DNA of 26,737 nucleotides, taken from JAUSEW01 sp964414015. GTDB lineage: Bacteria; Patescibacteriota; Microgenomatia; Levybacterales; UBA12049. Below, in pieces: positions 1-7,798 of this stretch. The stretch's first letter is position 1, and each line of letters opens with the position of its first letter. Both the position numbers and the translations under genes were made by a program. A model generated the notes under the pieces. That model was not told the origin of the DNA. It made no database searches and saw only the letters and a program-made list of their open reading frames with translations. The stretch is taken from assembly GCA_964414015.1 (NCBI GenBank), contig CAYPUE010000008.1, positions 1-26,737 of the forward strand. The letters are read 5' to 3'.

Positions 1-15
1 TAATTTTCGCCTCAA

Positions 16-30
16 TTCTGCTTTGCAGAA
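16..30. repeat. 15-base hairpin repeat, copy 1
   Basis: TTCTGC-TTT-GCAGAA is a perfect 6-bp hairpin with a 3-base loop. The identical 15 bases recur at 20086-20100. Both copies are between genes. This copy lies just before the first promoter, so it may be the end of a transcript from outside the window or a copy of a small dispersed palindrome. Confidence 0.5.
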
Positions 31-37
31 CCATATC

Positions 38-66
38 TTGATATCATAGCACAAAACCTCTATAAT
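38..66 (+). promoter_or_regulatory. Promoter of first Clp-N-like gene, leaderless type
   Basis: TTGATA at 38-43, a 17-base spacer, and a perfect TATAAT at 61-66. The ATG at 78 is 11 bases after the -10, so the expected transcript start is about 5 bases before the start codon. There is no room for a Shine-Dalgarno site. Confidence 0.75.
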
Positions 67-77
67 CCCCTCTTACT

Positions 78-551
78 ATGGTAGAAAATAAATCTCAAAG
101 GATGTTATTCAAACCATCCGAAGAAGCAAAACAAATAGTTGACGCTGGCCGCAAAAAGGCAGAAATATTAGGATTAAGGCAAGTAAATCAGGAAGTCATA
201 CTTTTGGGTCTTTTGTCCAAAAAAACATTTCAACGGTTGTTGCAAGAACAGTTTGGCGTTAAAGCTAGGGAATTAGAAGAAGAATTAGAATCTGCTATCC
301 GCAATAGTGATAATGGGAAAAGAAACGTCCATGAAACAGATTCTGAAACTGCGATCGTGATCTTGGAAGCACATATGGAAACTGTAAGAGCCGGTTTAGA
401 ACTTGTCGGCCCGTTTCAGCTTTTCGAAAGCCTTATCTCAAACGGAAAAGGACACGTACATGAAATTTTGGAAAAAGCTTTAATTACTAAAGATAAACTA
501 CCGGAAATAAGAGAGCTGGCAAAAAAAATGAATCAAAGTTTTAAGCAGTAA
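78..551 (+). CDS. Stand-alone Clp N-terminal-domain-like protein 1
   Basis: A 157-residue soluble protein without signal peptide or membrane segment. Residues about 11-60 (FKPSEEAKQIVDAGRKKAEI, then the LGLRQVNQEVILLGLL segment) resemble the helical repeat of the ClpA/ClpB/ClpC N domain, which reads roughly 'A..A...A..lg...v..EHlLlgLl'. Residues about 85-135 look like a second, weaker copy. No AAA+ ATPase module follows, so it is not a Clp unfoldase. In known ClpC proteins the N domain binds substrates and adaptors; a role in recruiting or shielding substrates is only an inference. The ATG is fixed by the promoter immediately before it. The next gene encodes a diverged protein of the same kind. 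Family assignment is from pattern only. Confidence 0.55.
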   Translation: MVENKSQRMLFKPSEEAKQIVDAGRKKAEILGLRQVNQEVILLGLLSKKTFQRLLQEQFGVKARELEEELESAIRNSDNGKRNVHETDSETAIVILEAHMETVRAGLELVGPFQLFESLISNGKGHVHEILEKALITKDKLPEIRELAKKMNQSFKQ

Positions 552-556
552 TTTTC

Positions 557-585
557 TTGACTTATAGTCTATAATTCACTACAAT
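557..585 (+). promoter_or_regulatory. Promoter of second Clp-N-like gene, leaderless type
   Basis: TTGACT at 557-562, 17-base spacer, TACAAT at 580-585. The ATG at 596 is 10 bases after the -10, giving a leader of about 4 bases. A TATAAT also occurs at 570-575 but lacks a properly spaced -35. Confidence 0.65.
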
Positions 586-595
586 TTAAATTAAT

Positions 596-1114
596 ATGGA
601 TAGCGAACGAAGCGGAATAGGAATCGCAGAAAGCAGATTGGATCCGAAAATCTTTGCAGTAAGCGCAATTAGCTTATTTTCTATAGCAGAAGGTGTTGCA
701 AAAGATTTAAATTCTTCAGTGTTAGGAATAAGACATATAGTGCTTGCCTTACCCAAGGAACCGACGACCAAAACTATCTTTGAAAGACTTGGTGTAGATC
801 CGGACGAAGTAGGAAAACGTCTTCAATCGAAGATTGGCGTCATCAAGTCTGATAGTACCGTTAAACTTGATCCTGCCAATTTATCAGAACCAACAATAAA
901 TTTTATTGCTTTTGCACAAGAACAAGAAAAGGGGCTATGCGCGGAAAAAACCAGAGCAGTTGATTTTTTACTGACAGCACTTACTTCAGGAAGCGATGAG
1001 GGAAAAGCTCTGTTGGGAATCCTTCGGGATATGATTCCAGATAAAAATCTTCTTATAAAAAGAATTGAAACGATAGGACAAACGATAGACCCCGAGCCTG
1101 CAGGAGTTAAATAA
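596..1114 (+). CDS. Stand-alone Clp N-terminal-domain-like protein 2
   Basis: A 172-residue soluble protein. Residues about 20-70 (from PKIFAVSAISLFSIAEGVAK through SSVLGIRHIVLAL to FERLGVDPDEV) and about 100-150 (LSEPTINFIAFAQEQEKG, then DFLLTALTSG) each match the two-helix pattern of the Clp N domain; the 'R/EH-lvlaL' and 'a...lgvdpd.v' features are clearer here than in the preceding gene. It has no ATPase domain. The C-terminal tail (residues about 160-172) is polar. It lies 44 bases after the first Clp-N-like gene but has its own promoter, so the two can be expressed separately. Sequence identity between the two is low by eye. Its stop is convergent with the Lgt-like gene, one base apart. 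Confidence 0.6.
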   Translation: MDSERSGIGIAESRLDPKIFAVSAISLFSIAEGVAKDLNSSVLGIRHIVLALPKEPTTKTIFERLGVDPDEVGKRLQSKIGVIKSDSTVKLDPANLSEPTINFIAFAQEQEKGLCAEKTRAVDFLLTALTSGSDEGKALLGILRDMIPDKNLLIKRIETIGQTIDPEPAGVK

Positions 1115-1115
1115 T

Positions 1116-1817
1116 TTACTGATGTTTTTTTAGTTTTTGTAAAATATTTTCTTGTTTTATAAGAAGGACAAGGGAAATTATAAAAGTTGCCCCCAAAACA
1201 ATAAGCTCTTCTAGTTTCAATACGTTTACTGCTTTGAATACTCCGGTAATACTTTCTGCAAAAAGCACCAAAGAAAATAGCGCCAAAAACATAAAGCCTA
1301 ATGATCCGTCCTGAAATTTGTTTTTGTGTTTCTTGGGCAAAAGAACTTTGAGGAAAAGTATAAACATCAAAACCGAAATGAGAAATATGGCAATAGGTTT
1401 TATATTCAATAAATGGACGCGGGAAAGCAAAAAATAGCCAAATAGACCGATAGGAAAAGCGCTTAAAAAAGATACGGAAAATAAGTCAAACAAGTGGCCT
1501 GTGGGCATTTTCTTAAAATCCGAAATTAGGAAAAAGATCATCGATCCTCCGACAACTGATGAAACCAAAGAAAGGCCTGGAAAATACGGGAAGAGAAAAA
1601 ATACCAATGGATTGAGAAAATTAGCGCTTGGATTTAAAACCGCATAGCCAAATCTGGCGAAAAACAATGTTCCCAAAGAAACTAAAATAGCCAGATTAAA
1701 AACCCTTTCAATGGAAATGTCTTTTCGTAAAAGAACGAAGTCATCCTTTACCAAATAATAAAGGCAAAAAAGAAAGATAAAAGTGCAAAAAACCAGAATT
1801 AAAGATAAGAAATACAT
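1116..1817 (-). CDS. Lgt-like integral membrane protein, catalytic motif missing
   Basis: A 233-residue protein with about seven hydrophobic segments. The middle part (RVFNLAILVSLGTLFFARFG, then the PGLSLVSSVVGGS segment) follows the layout of prolipoprotein diacylglyceryl transferase, where an 'aRlgY' segment is followed by 'GGls..Gg..G'. The family's signature R-x-G-N-F-x-N-G-E, expected near residue 125, is absent: the region reads IGLFGYFLLSR. It is also shorter than typical Lgt (about 260-290). It is therefore either a degenerate Lgt that no longer lipidates proteins or a related membrane protein of unknown job. The start lies 4 bases after the MFS stop, so it is translated as part of the efp-MFS unit. 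Confidence 0.5.
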   Translation of the reverse strand: MYFLSLILVFCTFIFLFCLYYLVKDDFVLLRKDISIERVFNLAILVSLGTLFFARFGYAVLNPSANFLNPLVFFLFPYFPGLSLVSSVVGGSMIFFLISDFKKMPTGHLFDLFSVSFLSAFPIGLFGYFLLSRVHLLNIKPIAIFLISVLMFILFLKVLLPKKHKNKFQDGSLGFMFLALFSLVLFAESITGVFKAVNVLKLEELIVLGATFIISLVLLIKQENILQKLKKHQ

Positions 1818-1821
1818 AATT

Positions 1822-3090
1822 TCAATCGAAAACGGAAAATAGCACAGCCACTATCAGCATCAAAATTCCTATCCCTGTAATTACGGTCCCGACTCCCAAA
1901 AGATCAGCAAGTGCTCCTGCCAAAACCACAGGAAGAAATGAAACTGCTCCGACCAAAGCGTTCAAAAGTCCGTAGATTCTGCCTCTAATATCCTCCCCTG
2001 CCGAAACTTGGATCGCGGTATTTGAAGTAACGAAAATCAAAGAATTGGCAAAACCGACAATAAAAGCCAGAACAATCACAATGTGCAAGATGGTTACATC
2101 CAAAAAGTTGGGTAAAAAGTCATTTAGGGTTTGGATAAATGCCCTGGATGTGACTTTGCTGGCGAAAGGAAAAAGAATAAAGATAACGCCTGAAATTATA
2201 AAACCAACTTTGATGAGCCACTTATGTTCATATCTTTTGCCAATACTGCCCAGCAAAAGCGCGCCAAATCCCATTCCCAAACCCGCAGGAGCAAGTAAAA
2301 TCCAGGAAAGGCTTTCAATCTGGACGTTCAAAATGCTGGTCATATATCCAGGAGCCAATACTGAAAAGGTGAAAATTATCGCCTGTGCCAGCGTTATGGC
2401 GATTAACCCCCGCATTACTTTTTTGGCTTTCTGAAGAAAAGTAAATATCTCCTGTATTTCAACTTTTAAATCTAAAGTATTATTATTTTTCGGCTGTAAT
2501 ACCACTGCATTACCCCTCCGTACGGGTTTTATAAAAAGCGTTACCAGAGATGCCAATAAAAATAATGCCGAAAGAAAAATTATTGTAGCAGTTTTCCCCA
2601 AAAGAAGAAGCGATGGCCCAGAGACTACATATCCCATCAAGATAGTGCTGTAGATGCCCAAAGAAAAGATTGAATTAGCCGACAAAATAAGTTTTTGCGG
2701 CACAAGCCTTGGAATAAAAGCCGATTCTGCCGGGATAAAAAACTGCGTTGCCACAGCGATGAAAAATGTCAGAGTATAGATAAACCCGACGTGTAAATTT
2801 GGAATTAAGAAAAATAAAAGCAGTGATCCCCGAATAAGGTTGGTAAAAAACAGCACTTTTTTCTTGTCCCATCTATCCACATATACTCCGCTTACCAAAC
2901 TTAAGAAGACCGCAGGTATGGTAAAGGACAGAACTATTCCGGAAACCGCAGTGTTGGAATGGGTAATTCCATAGACAATAAATATCAGCACGAAATTCTG
3001 CATATTGAAAGCAAATTGGGAGAAGAATTCGGAAACCATCATGAAGAGGAAGGGTCTAAGCCTTAGAACTTTGAAGATATCGTTAGTCAT
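1822..3090 (-). CDS. MFS transporter of the EntS/DHA3-like type
   Basis: A 422-residue protein with about twelve hydrophobic segments. The loop after the second segment (residues about 68-78, GVYVDRWDKKK) is the conserved MFS motif A, G-x3-D-R-x-D/G-K/R-R-K. Overall it resembles the MFS_3/EntS group of putative exporters, which drive small-molecule or peptide efflux with the proton gradient; substrate is unknown. I chose the ATG at 3090 because the longer open frame (to 3225) would overlap the end of the EF-P gene and adds a polar stretch unlike MFS N-termini. The chosen start is 16 bases after the EF-P stop with no clear Shine-Dalgarno site. It lies between efp and the Lgt-like gene in one transcription unit. 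Confidence 0.75.
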   Translation of the reverse strand: MTNDIFKVLRLRPFLFMMVSEFFSQFAFNMQNFVLIFIVYGITHSNTAVSGIVLSFTIPAVFLSLVSGVYVDRWDKKKVLFFTNLIRGSLLLFFLIPNLHVGFIYTLTFFIAVATQFFIPAESAFIPRLVPQKLILSANSIFSLGIYSTILMGYVVSGPSLLLLGKTATIIFLSALFLLASLVTLFIKPVRRGNAVVLQPKNNNTLDLKVEIQEIFTFLQKAKKVMRGLIAITLAQAIIFTFSVLAPGYMTSILNVQIESLSWILLAPAGLGMGFGALLLGSIGKRYEHKWLIKVGFIISGVIFILFPFASKVTSRAFIQTLNDFLPNFLDVTILHIVIVLAFIVGFANSLIFVTSNTAIQVSAGEDIRGRIYGLLNALVGAVSFLPVVLAGALADLLGVGTVITGIGILMLIVAVLFSVFD

Positions 3091-3106
3091 AGATTCGAAT
3101 TTCTCG

Positions 3107-3661
3107 CTAGGCTTTTTCGCTATACTCCCCTGTCCTGGTATCCACACGAATTGTATCGCCAATATCGACAAATAAAGGGACTTTTGTTTTGAGCCCGTTT
3201 TCCAAAGTCGCGTCTTTAAAAACATTCGTTGCGGAATTTCCTCTGACTGACGGACCAGTTTCCGTAACCTTAAAATCCATTTTGGGAGGAAAAGCTACAG
3301 CTATCGGATCTTCCCCTAAGAAACTGATTGTAAAACTTGCTCCTTCTTTTAGATATTGATAATCTAAGATTACCGAAAGAGGGATAGTGATTTGGTCAAA
3401 AGTGGTAGGATTCATAAAATACGCGCTGTCTGCATCTTTATAGAGAAATTGCAAATCTTTTTTTTCAACATGCACGTCGTTTACTTTTGCATTGCTGCCG
3501 AAACTTTTCTCAACTAAAGAACCATTTCTGATATTTCTTGCTTTTACTTTTACAACCGCGCTTGTCTTCCTAAGATGAAGATGGCTGTAGGAAACGATTA
3601 CGAAAATATCCCCGTCCTCTCTGAAAGTAATACCGCTTCTAAGTGATGTTACTGGAATCAT
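3107..3661 (-). CDS. efp: Elongation factor P
   Basis: At 184 residues this has the normal length for EF-P, with the three beta-barrel domains in order (KOW-like about 1-62, OB about 65-125, C-terminal about 127-184). The C-terminal signature (TNVFKDATLENGLKTKVPLF, then VDIGDTIRVDTRTGEY) is typical. EF-P binds between the ribosomal P and E sites and relieves stalling at polyproline. The tip loop of domain I normally reads P-G-K-G/ P-G-R-G; here it reads H-L-R-K32-T-S, so the modifiable-position lysine seems kept but the proline and glycine are gone. Another gene in this window (9314-9502) encodes eight prolines in a row, a likely client. First gene of a unit with the MFS and Lgt-like genes. 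Confidence 0.92.
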   Translation of the reverse strand: MIPVTSLRSGITFREDGDIFVIVSYSHLHLRKTSAVVKVKARNIRNGSLVEKSFGSNAKVNDVHVEKKDLQFLYKDADSAYFMNPTTFDQITIPLSVILDYQYLKEGASFTISFLGEDPIAVAFPPKMDFKVTETGPSVRGNSATNVFKDATLENGLKTKVPLFVDIGDTIRVDTRTGEYSEKA

Positions 3662-3687
3662 AAAATAAAATTGTTAAAGGTTTTTCA

Positions 3688-3716
3688 ATTATACCCATAA
3701 AACGAATCCGCTGCAA
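3688..3716 (-). promoter_or_regulatory. Promoter of efp
   Basis: On the minus strand: TTGCAG (3716-3711), 17-base spacer, TATAAT (3693-3688). The ATG at 3661 is 26 bases after the -10, giving a leader of about 20 bases, which is AT-rich and lacks a Shine-Dalgarno site. Confidence 0.65.
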
Positions 3717-3724
3717 TTATCAAT

Positions 3725-6268
3725 CTAATTCGTTGTCTGGCGGAGGAACACGGAGATTTTGGTTCTGTCCCGTTTTAGCCAAAGATCATTTGCTCGAATT
3801 TGTTCTGTAACTTGAGCTATTGTTCTCTCAAGCCCTTTTGGCGGATTTTTTTTGAAAAAATCTTCTATATCTTTTGCCTTTTTGCTGTCTACGAAATTAA
3901 CAGCCGGCTGAATAAATCTTGAATATAGATGTCCTCCGGCAAAGGTCTTCTGAATTGATTTCCAATTTTTTTTAACATAATCCCAAGCCAAATCTCGCCC
4001 CAGAGGATTTGCCCAAACAAAACTCACTGCCTTAACTCGATCGGTAGCTCTCATTTTTTCTGAAAATGCCATTTCCAGTGACTTTTCCAGTAAATTTTTG
4101 GCTCTAAACGAACAAAGTGCCCTAAAGATACGGTCTTTCTCTTCCTGAAAAGGAGTTGCTGCATAAAGATTTTTAAGTTCTAAATACTCTTTTTCTCCCC
4201 CATTTTCCGCAACCAAATTATAAACAACGCTTCGCAAATCAGAATCCAATTTTGAATTACCATCTAAAACTTTCTTGAAAAGCTCTTTAGCTTTTTGAAT
4301 AATGCATTCTTCCCCATTTGTTCCTAACCCATACAAAACCATACTTCTTAAAAGTGTTTGAAAATGCGACTCCCCTTCTTTTTTGTTCCATCCAACTTTT
4401 TCGGCAATTGGTTTAAAACTTTTTCGGCAAAAAGATCTATATTGCTCATAAAAATTTTCTTTAAAAATCAGATTATCAATCGAACGCAAATTAGAGGCAA
4501 TTTCTACCCATACAATATAATTATCTTCAATTTCAAAAGATTGCGTTAGGCGCAAAGCATCAATAGTAGAACTGTGTCCTGATTGAGCCAGCATAAATGC
4601 ATCTCTAATTAATCCATAGCGGTCCTCCGGAGACAGAACTTTTTTACTTATTGGTTTTCCCAGCAATTTCAAGAAAGAGGATGGGTACTGAACGCGGATA
4701 AAGCTGGTTTCTCCCCTATTAAGCTTTACCCATCCTTTTGGTTTTGGTATAAAAAGAGATTTTTTGGAAAATAGAAGAGAATCTAAGGGAATTGACCAAA
4801 CTGTTTTGTCTGTTGATTCCTTTGCGGAAATGGGGCTAGAAAAAAATCTTGCTTGAGTAAGTTTTAATTTTCTGCCTTTATCCGAAATGCTTACCAATGG
4901 ATACCCAGGTTTGCCTGTCCAGTTTTCCATAATTTTTTGCACTTTTTTTCCGGATACTTTTTCCAAAGATGTCCATAAATCTATAGTTTTTGCATTGGCG
5001 TATTGATGTTTTTTTAGATACGCCTGAAGACCTTTTTGGAAAATTTTTTCTCCCAAATAAACGGCCAGCATTCTTATGATTGATGCTCCTTTTGAATAAC
5101 TGACTGCATCGAAAATTTCACTTATTTCCAATGAATGATATACCTCGATTTCAATCTGATGTGTATTTTTCAACCCATCCAGCTCTAGGGCTCTTGCATG
5201 ATCCATAAAAACAAATTGTGTCCAGACATGCCAGGCGGGAAATAAATGATCAACTGCCAAATATTCTATGTATGACGCGAATCCTTCATTAAGCCACAAA
5301 TGCGTCCACCATTCCATCGTCACCAAATTACCAAACCACATATGTGCCAATTCATGCGCGATGACAAGCGCAACGTGCTGTTTGTTCGCTGTTGAAGAAA
5401 GTTCTTCATCAACTAATAATGCTGTTTCGCGATATGTGACTGCTCCCCAATTTTCCATTGCCCCGGCTGCGAAATCCGGAATCGCAATTAGATCTAAAAC
5501 AGGCAAAGGATATGGAATGCCAAAATATTTTTCGTAAAATTCCAGAACTTTCACTGCTGTTTCTAAAGCAAATTTTGCCTGATGTTTTTTACCGGGAGTT
5601 GTAAAAACCCTAACTTTTGCATTTGACTTAGTTTTGACCTCTATGTGTTCAAACTTCCCAACGATAAAAGCCAAAAGATAGGTTGACATTTTCGGAGTTG
5701 GTTCAAATGTGACAATTTTATAGCCGGGCGAATGCTCTGCAATTTCTGTTTCAATGGTATTTGAAATCGCAGTATGATCTTGCGGAATAATTAGCTGAAC
5801 GTCAAAAATTGCTTTTTTTGCCGGCTCATCGAATGAAGGAAAAGCCCGTCTTGCGTCTGTTGATTCAAACTGCGTAACAGCCATATGATGATTTTTCCCC
5901 TCAATCTCGTATTTGCTTCTATAAAATCCACGCATCTTATCATTCAAAATTCCTGTAAAAGTAAGTCTCAATTTTCTTTGGCCTTTTGAAATAGTTCTGC
6001 CAAATGAAATAGCTGCGGTTTCGGATTTTTCATCATAAGAAATATTTTGAGCTTTTATCTTTTTTGTCCCCGCAAGGATCTCGCAGGACTCAATCTCTAA
6101 TTCTGCCGAGTGAAGAGTAATTTCTTTTGCAGGTTTTGCAATATCCAATAAAATCTCCTCTTCCCCTTTAAAAGTAAATTCATTAAGATTGGGAAAAAGA
6201 GTTATCGAATATCGCTTCGGGACGATATAATTAGGGAGCCTGACCCCTTTTGTGTTTTTTTCTGCCAT
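3725..6268 (-). CDS. M1-family zinc aminopeptidase
   Basis: An 847-residue protein of the PepN/ERAP/tricorn-F3 class, which removes N-terminal residues from peptides. Visible landmarks: the exopeptidase motif GAMEN (residues 269-273), the zinc site HELAH (305-309) with the third ligand E328 in LWLNEGFASY, and the catalytic-type tyrosine in VSYSKGAS (Y391). An N-terminal beta domain (about 10-200) and a C-terminal ERAP1-like helical domain (about 530-840) complete the usual plan. No signal peptide, so probably cytoplasmic, working on peptides left by other proteases. The open frame extends upstream to 6418 through the tRNA gene; the ATG at 6268 is chosen because it lies just outside the tRNA and begins a normal M1 N-terminus. 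It probably shares the tRNA promoter. Confidence 0.9.
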   Translation of the reverse strand: MAEKNTKGVRLPNYIVPKRYSITLFPNLNEFTFKGEEEILLDIAKPAKEITLHSAELEIESCEILAGTKKIKAQNISYDEKSETAAISFGRTISKGQRKLRLTFTGILNDKMRGFYRSKYEIEGKNHHMAVTQFESTDARRAFPSFDEPAKKAIFDVQLIIPQDHTAISNTIETEIAEHSPGYKIVTFEPTPKMSTYLLAFIVGKFEHIEVKTKSNAKVRVFTTPGKKHQAKFALETAVKVLEFYEKYFGIPYPLPVLDLIAIPDFAAGAMENWGAVTYRETALLVDEELSSTANKQHVALVIAHELAHMWFGNLVTMEWWTHLWLNEGFASYIEYLAVDHLFPAWHVWTQFVFMDHARALELDGLKNTHQIEIEVYHSLEISEIFDAVSYSKGASIIRMLAVYLGEKIFQKGLQAYLKKHQYANAKTIDLWTSLEKVSGKKVQKIMENWTGKPGYPLVSISDKGRKLKLTQARFFSSPISAKESTDKTVWSIPLDSLLFSKKSLFIPKPKGWVKLNRGETSFIRVQYPSSFLKLLGKPISKKVLSPEDRYGLIRDAFMLAQSGHSSTIDALRLTQSFEIEDNYIVWVEIASNLRSIDNLIFKENFYEQYRSFCRKSFKPIAEKVGWNKKEGESHFQTLLRSMVLYGLGTNGEECIIQKAKELFKKVLDGNSKLDSDLRSVVYNLVAENGGEKEYLELKNLYAATPFQEEKDRIFRALCSFRAKNLLEKSLEMAFSEKMRATDRVKAVSFVWANPLGRDLAWDYVKKNWKSIQKTFAGGHLYSRFIQPAVNFVDSKKAKDIEDFFKKNPPKGLERTIAQVTEQIRANDLWLKRDRTKISVFLRQTTN

Positions 6269-6277
6269 ATTATATTG

Positions 6278-6360
6278 TGGGCAAAGAGGGAGTCGAACCC
6301 TCATGGCCTTGCGACCAGTAGTTTTTGAGACTACCGCGTATACCATTCCGCCACTTGCCC
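6278..6360 (-). tRNA. tRNA-Leu (anticodon CAA)
   Basis: On the minus strand the acceptor stem GGGCAAG pairs with TTTGCCC. The anticodon arm is GTAGT-CTCAAAA-ACTAC, giving anticodon CAA. A long variable arm (TGGTC-GCAA-GGCCA) marks a class II tRNA, and the T arm is GAGGG-TTCGACT-CCCTC. Anticodon and long arm together give leucine (UUG codons). The bases after the discriminator A are CAA, so the CCA tail is not encoded and must be added by tRNA nucleotidyltransferase. The M1 aminopeptidase starts 9 bases downstream. Confidence 0.95.
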
Positions 6361-6383
6361 AAAACCTCAACATATTATATACT
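6355..6383 (+). promoter_or_regulatory. Possible promoter of the aldehyde dehydrogenase gene
   Basis: TTGCCC at 6355-6360, 17-base spacer, TATACT at 6378-6383. It overlaps the opposite-strand tRNA promoter and the 5' end of the tRNA gene. The predicted leader to the ATG at 6412 is about 22 bases. Confidence 0.4.
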
Positions 6384-6402
6384 TTTCGATATTCCCTATC
6401 AA
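6374..6402 (-). promoter_or_regulatory. Promoter of tRNA-Leu and M1 aminopeptidase
   Basis: On the minus strand: TTGATA (6402-6397), 17-base spacer, TATAAT (6379-6374). The mature tRNA begins 13 bases after the -10. No other promoter is visible in the 9 bases between tRNA and aminopeptidase, so both are probably on one transcript. Confidence 0.7.
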
Positions 6403-6411
6403 CAAATAATA

Positions 6412-7788
6412 ATGACAAAACTGATTTCTACTAATCCTGCTCGAAATTATGAACCTGTTGGCTCTGTTCCGATTTCTCCTCTTTCTGAGATAAAGCAAAA
6501 AGTGGCAATGGCTCAAGAAGCAAAAACTTTCTGGAAAGAACTTGGAGTTGCAAAAAGAATTGAGCTAATCAGACCGCTTCTGAACGAATTCATGAGCAAA
6601 AAAGAAGAGATTGCTCTTCTCATCACCCAAGAAATAGGTAAGCCAATAACGGAAAGTCTGGATGATATTGCTTGGGACGAAGGTTATTTTAAATGGTTTT
6701 TGGAAAATGGCGAAAAATATCTAGCTGATGACATAACCTTTGAAGATAAGAAATCCATTCATAAAATTGTTTATGAGCCAATTGGTGTTGCCGCAGTCAT
6801 AACACCATGGAATTTCCCTTTCGATATCTTCCTTTGGGCCGTAATTCCAAATTTAATTGCCGGAAATACCGTAGTATTCAAACATTCAGAAGAATGTCCC
6901 CTGACGGGAAAGTTCATAGAAGAGATTATGAATAAAAGCCAACTTCCAAAAGGCGTATTTGCTGAAGTTTATGGCGATGGCAAAGTTGGAGAACAATTAG
7001 TAAACCAAGATGTCAATCTTATCTGGTTTACGGGTAGTACGAAGGTGGGGAAAAGACTTTATGAAATTGCTGGCCGAAAATTTATTAAAGCCGTATTGGA
7101 AATGGGAGGTTCAAATCCCGCAATTGTTTTTGCCGACGTAGACGTAGAAGAGATTATTAGTAAAATTTATATTAAGAGGTTTTTGAATTGCGGTCAGGTT
7201 TGCGACGCTGTAAAAAGATTAATTGTGCACGAATCGATTTTTGATAAAGTCGTGAAAGAGCTCAAAGCATTAATTGAGACAAAAATAGTCGGCGATCCGC
7301 AAAATAAAAATACAAATATCGGAAGCCTAGCGGCAAAAAGACAATTAGATCTGCTTGAATCGCAAGTTGAGGATGCGATTAGAAAAGGGGCTAAAATTAT
7401 TACCGGCGGAAGAAGACCAAGAGATTCGAAAGGCGCTTATTATCTGCCAACTATCTTAACTAATGTTAAGAAAAATATGAGGGTTTGGACGGAAGAAACC
7501 TTTGGTCCCATCCTGGTAATTGTACCTTTTAAAACAGAGCAGGAGGCAATAGAATTTGCCAACGATACCAGCTATGGCTTGGGTGCGCAGATTTATTGCA
7601 AAGACAAAAATCGCGCTCTCAAGTTGATATCTAAAATTGACGCAGGAGCAATTGATATTAACCAAGGAAACCATTGGCTGCCCTGTAATCCTTTTGGCGG
7701 ATATAAAAATTCAGGAATGGGACGCGAACATGGAGAATATGGTTTTCGCGAATTGACCAAGCTTAAAATCGTCGCGTTTGAAAAATAA
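6412..7788 (+). CDS. Aldehyde dehydrogenase (succinate-semialdehyde dehydrogenase-like)
   Basis: A 458-residue NAD(P)-dependent aldehyde dehydrogenase, oxidising an aldehyde to the carboxylate. Landmarks: ITPWNFP with N134 for the oxyanion hole, FTGSTKVG cofactor-binding segment (about 206-213), LEMGGSNP with general base E230, and NCGQVCDAVKR with nucleophile C264; then ETFGPILVI and NPFGGYKNSGMGRE near the C-terminus. The general pattern is closest to the GabD/SSADH group, but the substrate cannot be read from the sequence. Position 260 has an extra cysteine where serine or alanine is common. The open frame continues upstream to 6325 through the opposite-strand tRNA; the ATG at 6412 is the sensible start. 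The Bro-N gene follows after 10 bases. Confidence 0.88.
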   Translation: MTKLISTNPARNYEPVGSVPISPLSEIKQKVAMAQEAKTFWKELGVAKRIELIRPLLNEFMSKKEEIALLITQEIGKPITESLDDIAWDEGYFKWFLENGEKYLADDITFEDKKSIHKIVYEPIGVAAVITPWNFPFDIFLWAVIPNLIAGNTVVFKHSEECPLTGKFIEEIMNKSQLPKGVFAEVYGDGKVGEQLVNQDVNLIWFTGSTKVGKRLYEIAGRKFIKAVLEMGGSNPAIVFADVDVEEIISKIYIKRFLNCGQVCDAVKRLIVHESIFDKVVKELKALIETKIVGDPQNKNTNIGSLAAKRQLDLLESQVEDAIRKGAKIITGGRRPRDSKGAYYLPTILTNVKKNMRVWTEETFGPILVIVPFKTEQEAIEFANDTSYGLGAQIYCKDKNRALKLISKIDAGAIDINQGNHWLPCNPFGGYKNSGMGREHGEYGFRELTKLKIVAFEK

Positions 7789-7798
7789 TTTTAAAATA

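Noticed and set aside
570..575. TATAAT as the -10 of the second Clp-N-like gene
   Set aside because: Only 7 bases from the TTGACT; the TACAAT at 580-585 has the correct 17-base spacing.
3091..3225. N-terminal extension of the MFS transporter
   Set aside because: It overlaps the end of efp in another frame and is polar where the first membrane segment should be near.
6325..6411. N-terminal extension of the aldehyde dehydrogenase
   Set aside because: It runs antisense through the tRNA-Leu gene and adds no family-like sequence.
6269..6418. N-terminal extension of the M1 aminopeptidase
   Set aside because: It reads through the tRNA-Leu gene on the same strand; the ATG at 6268 gives a normal N-terminus.
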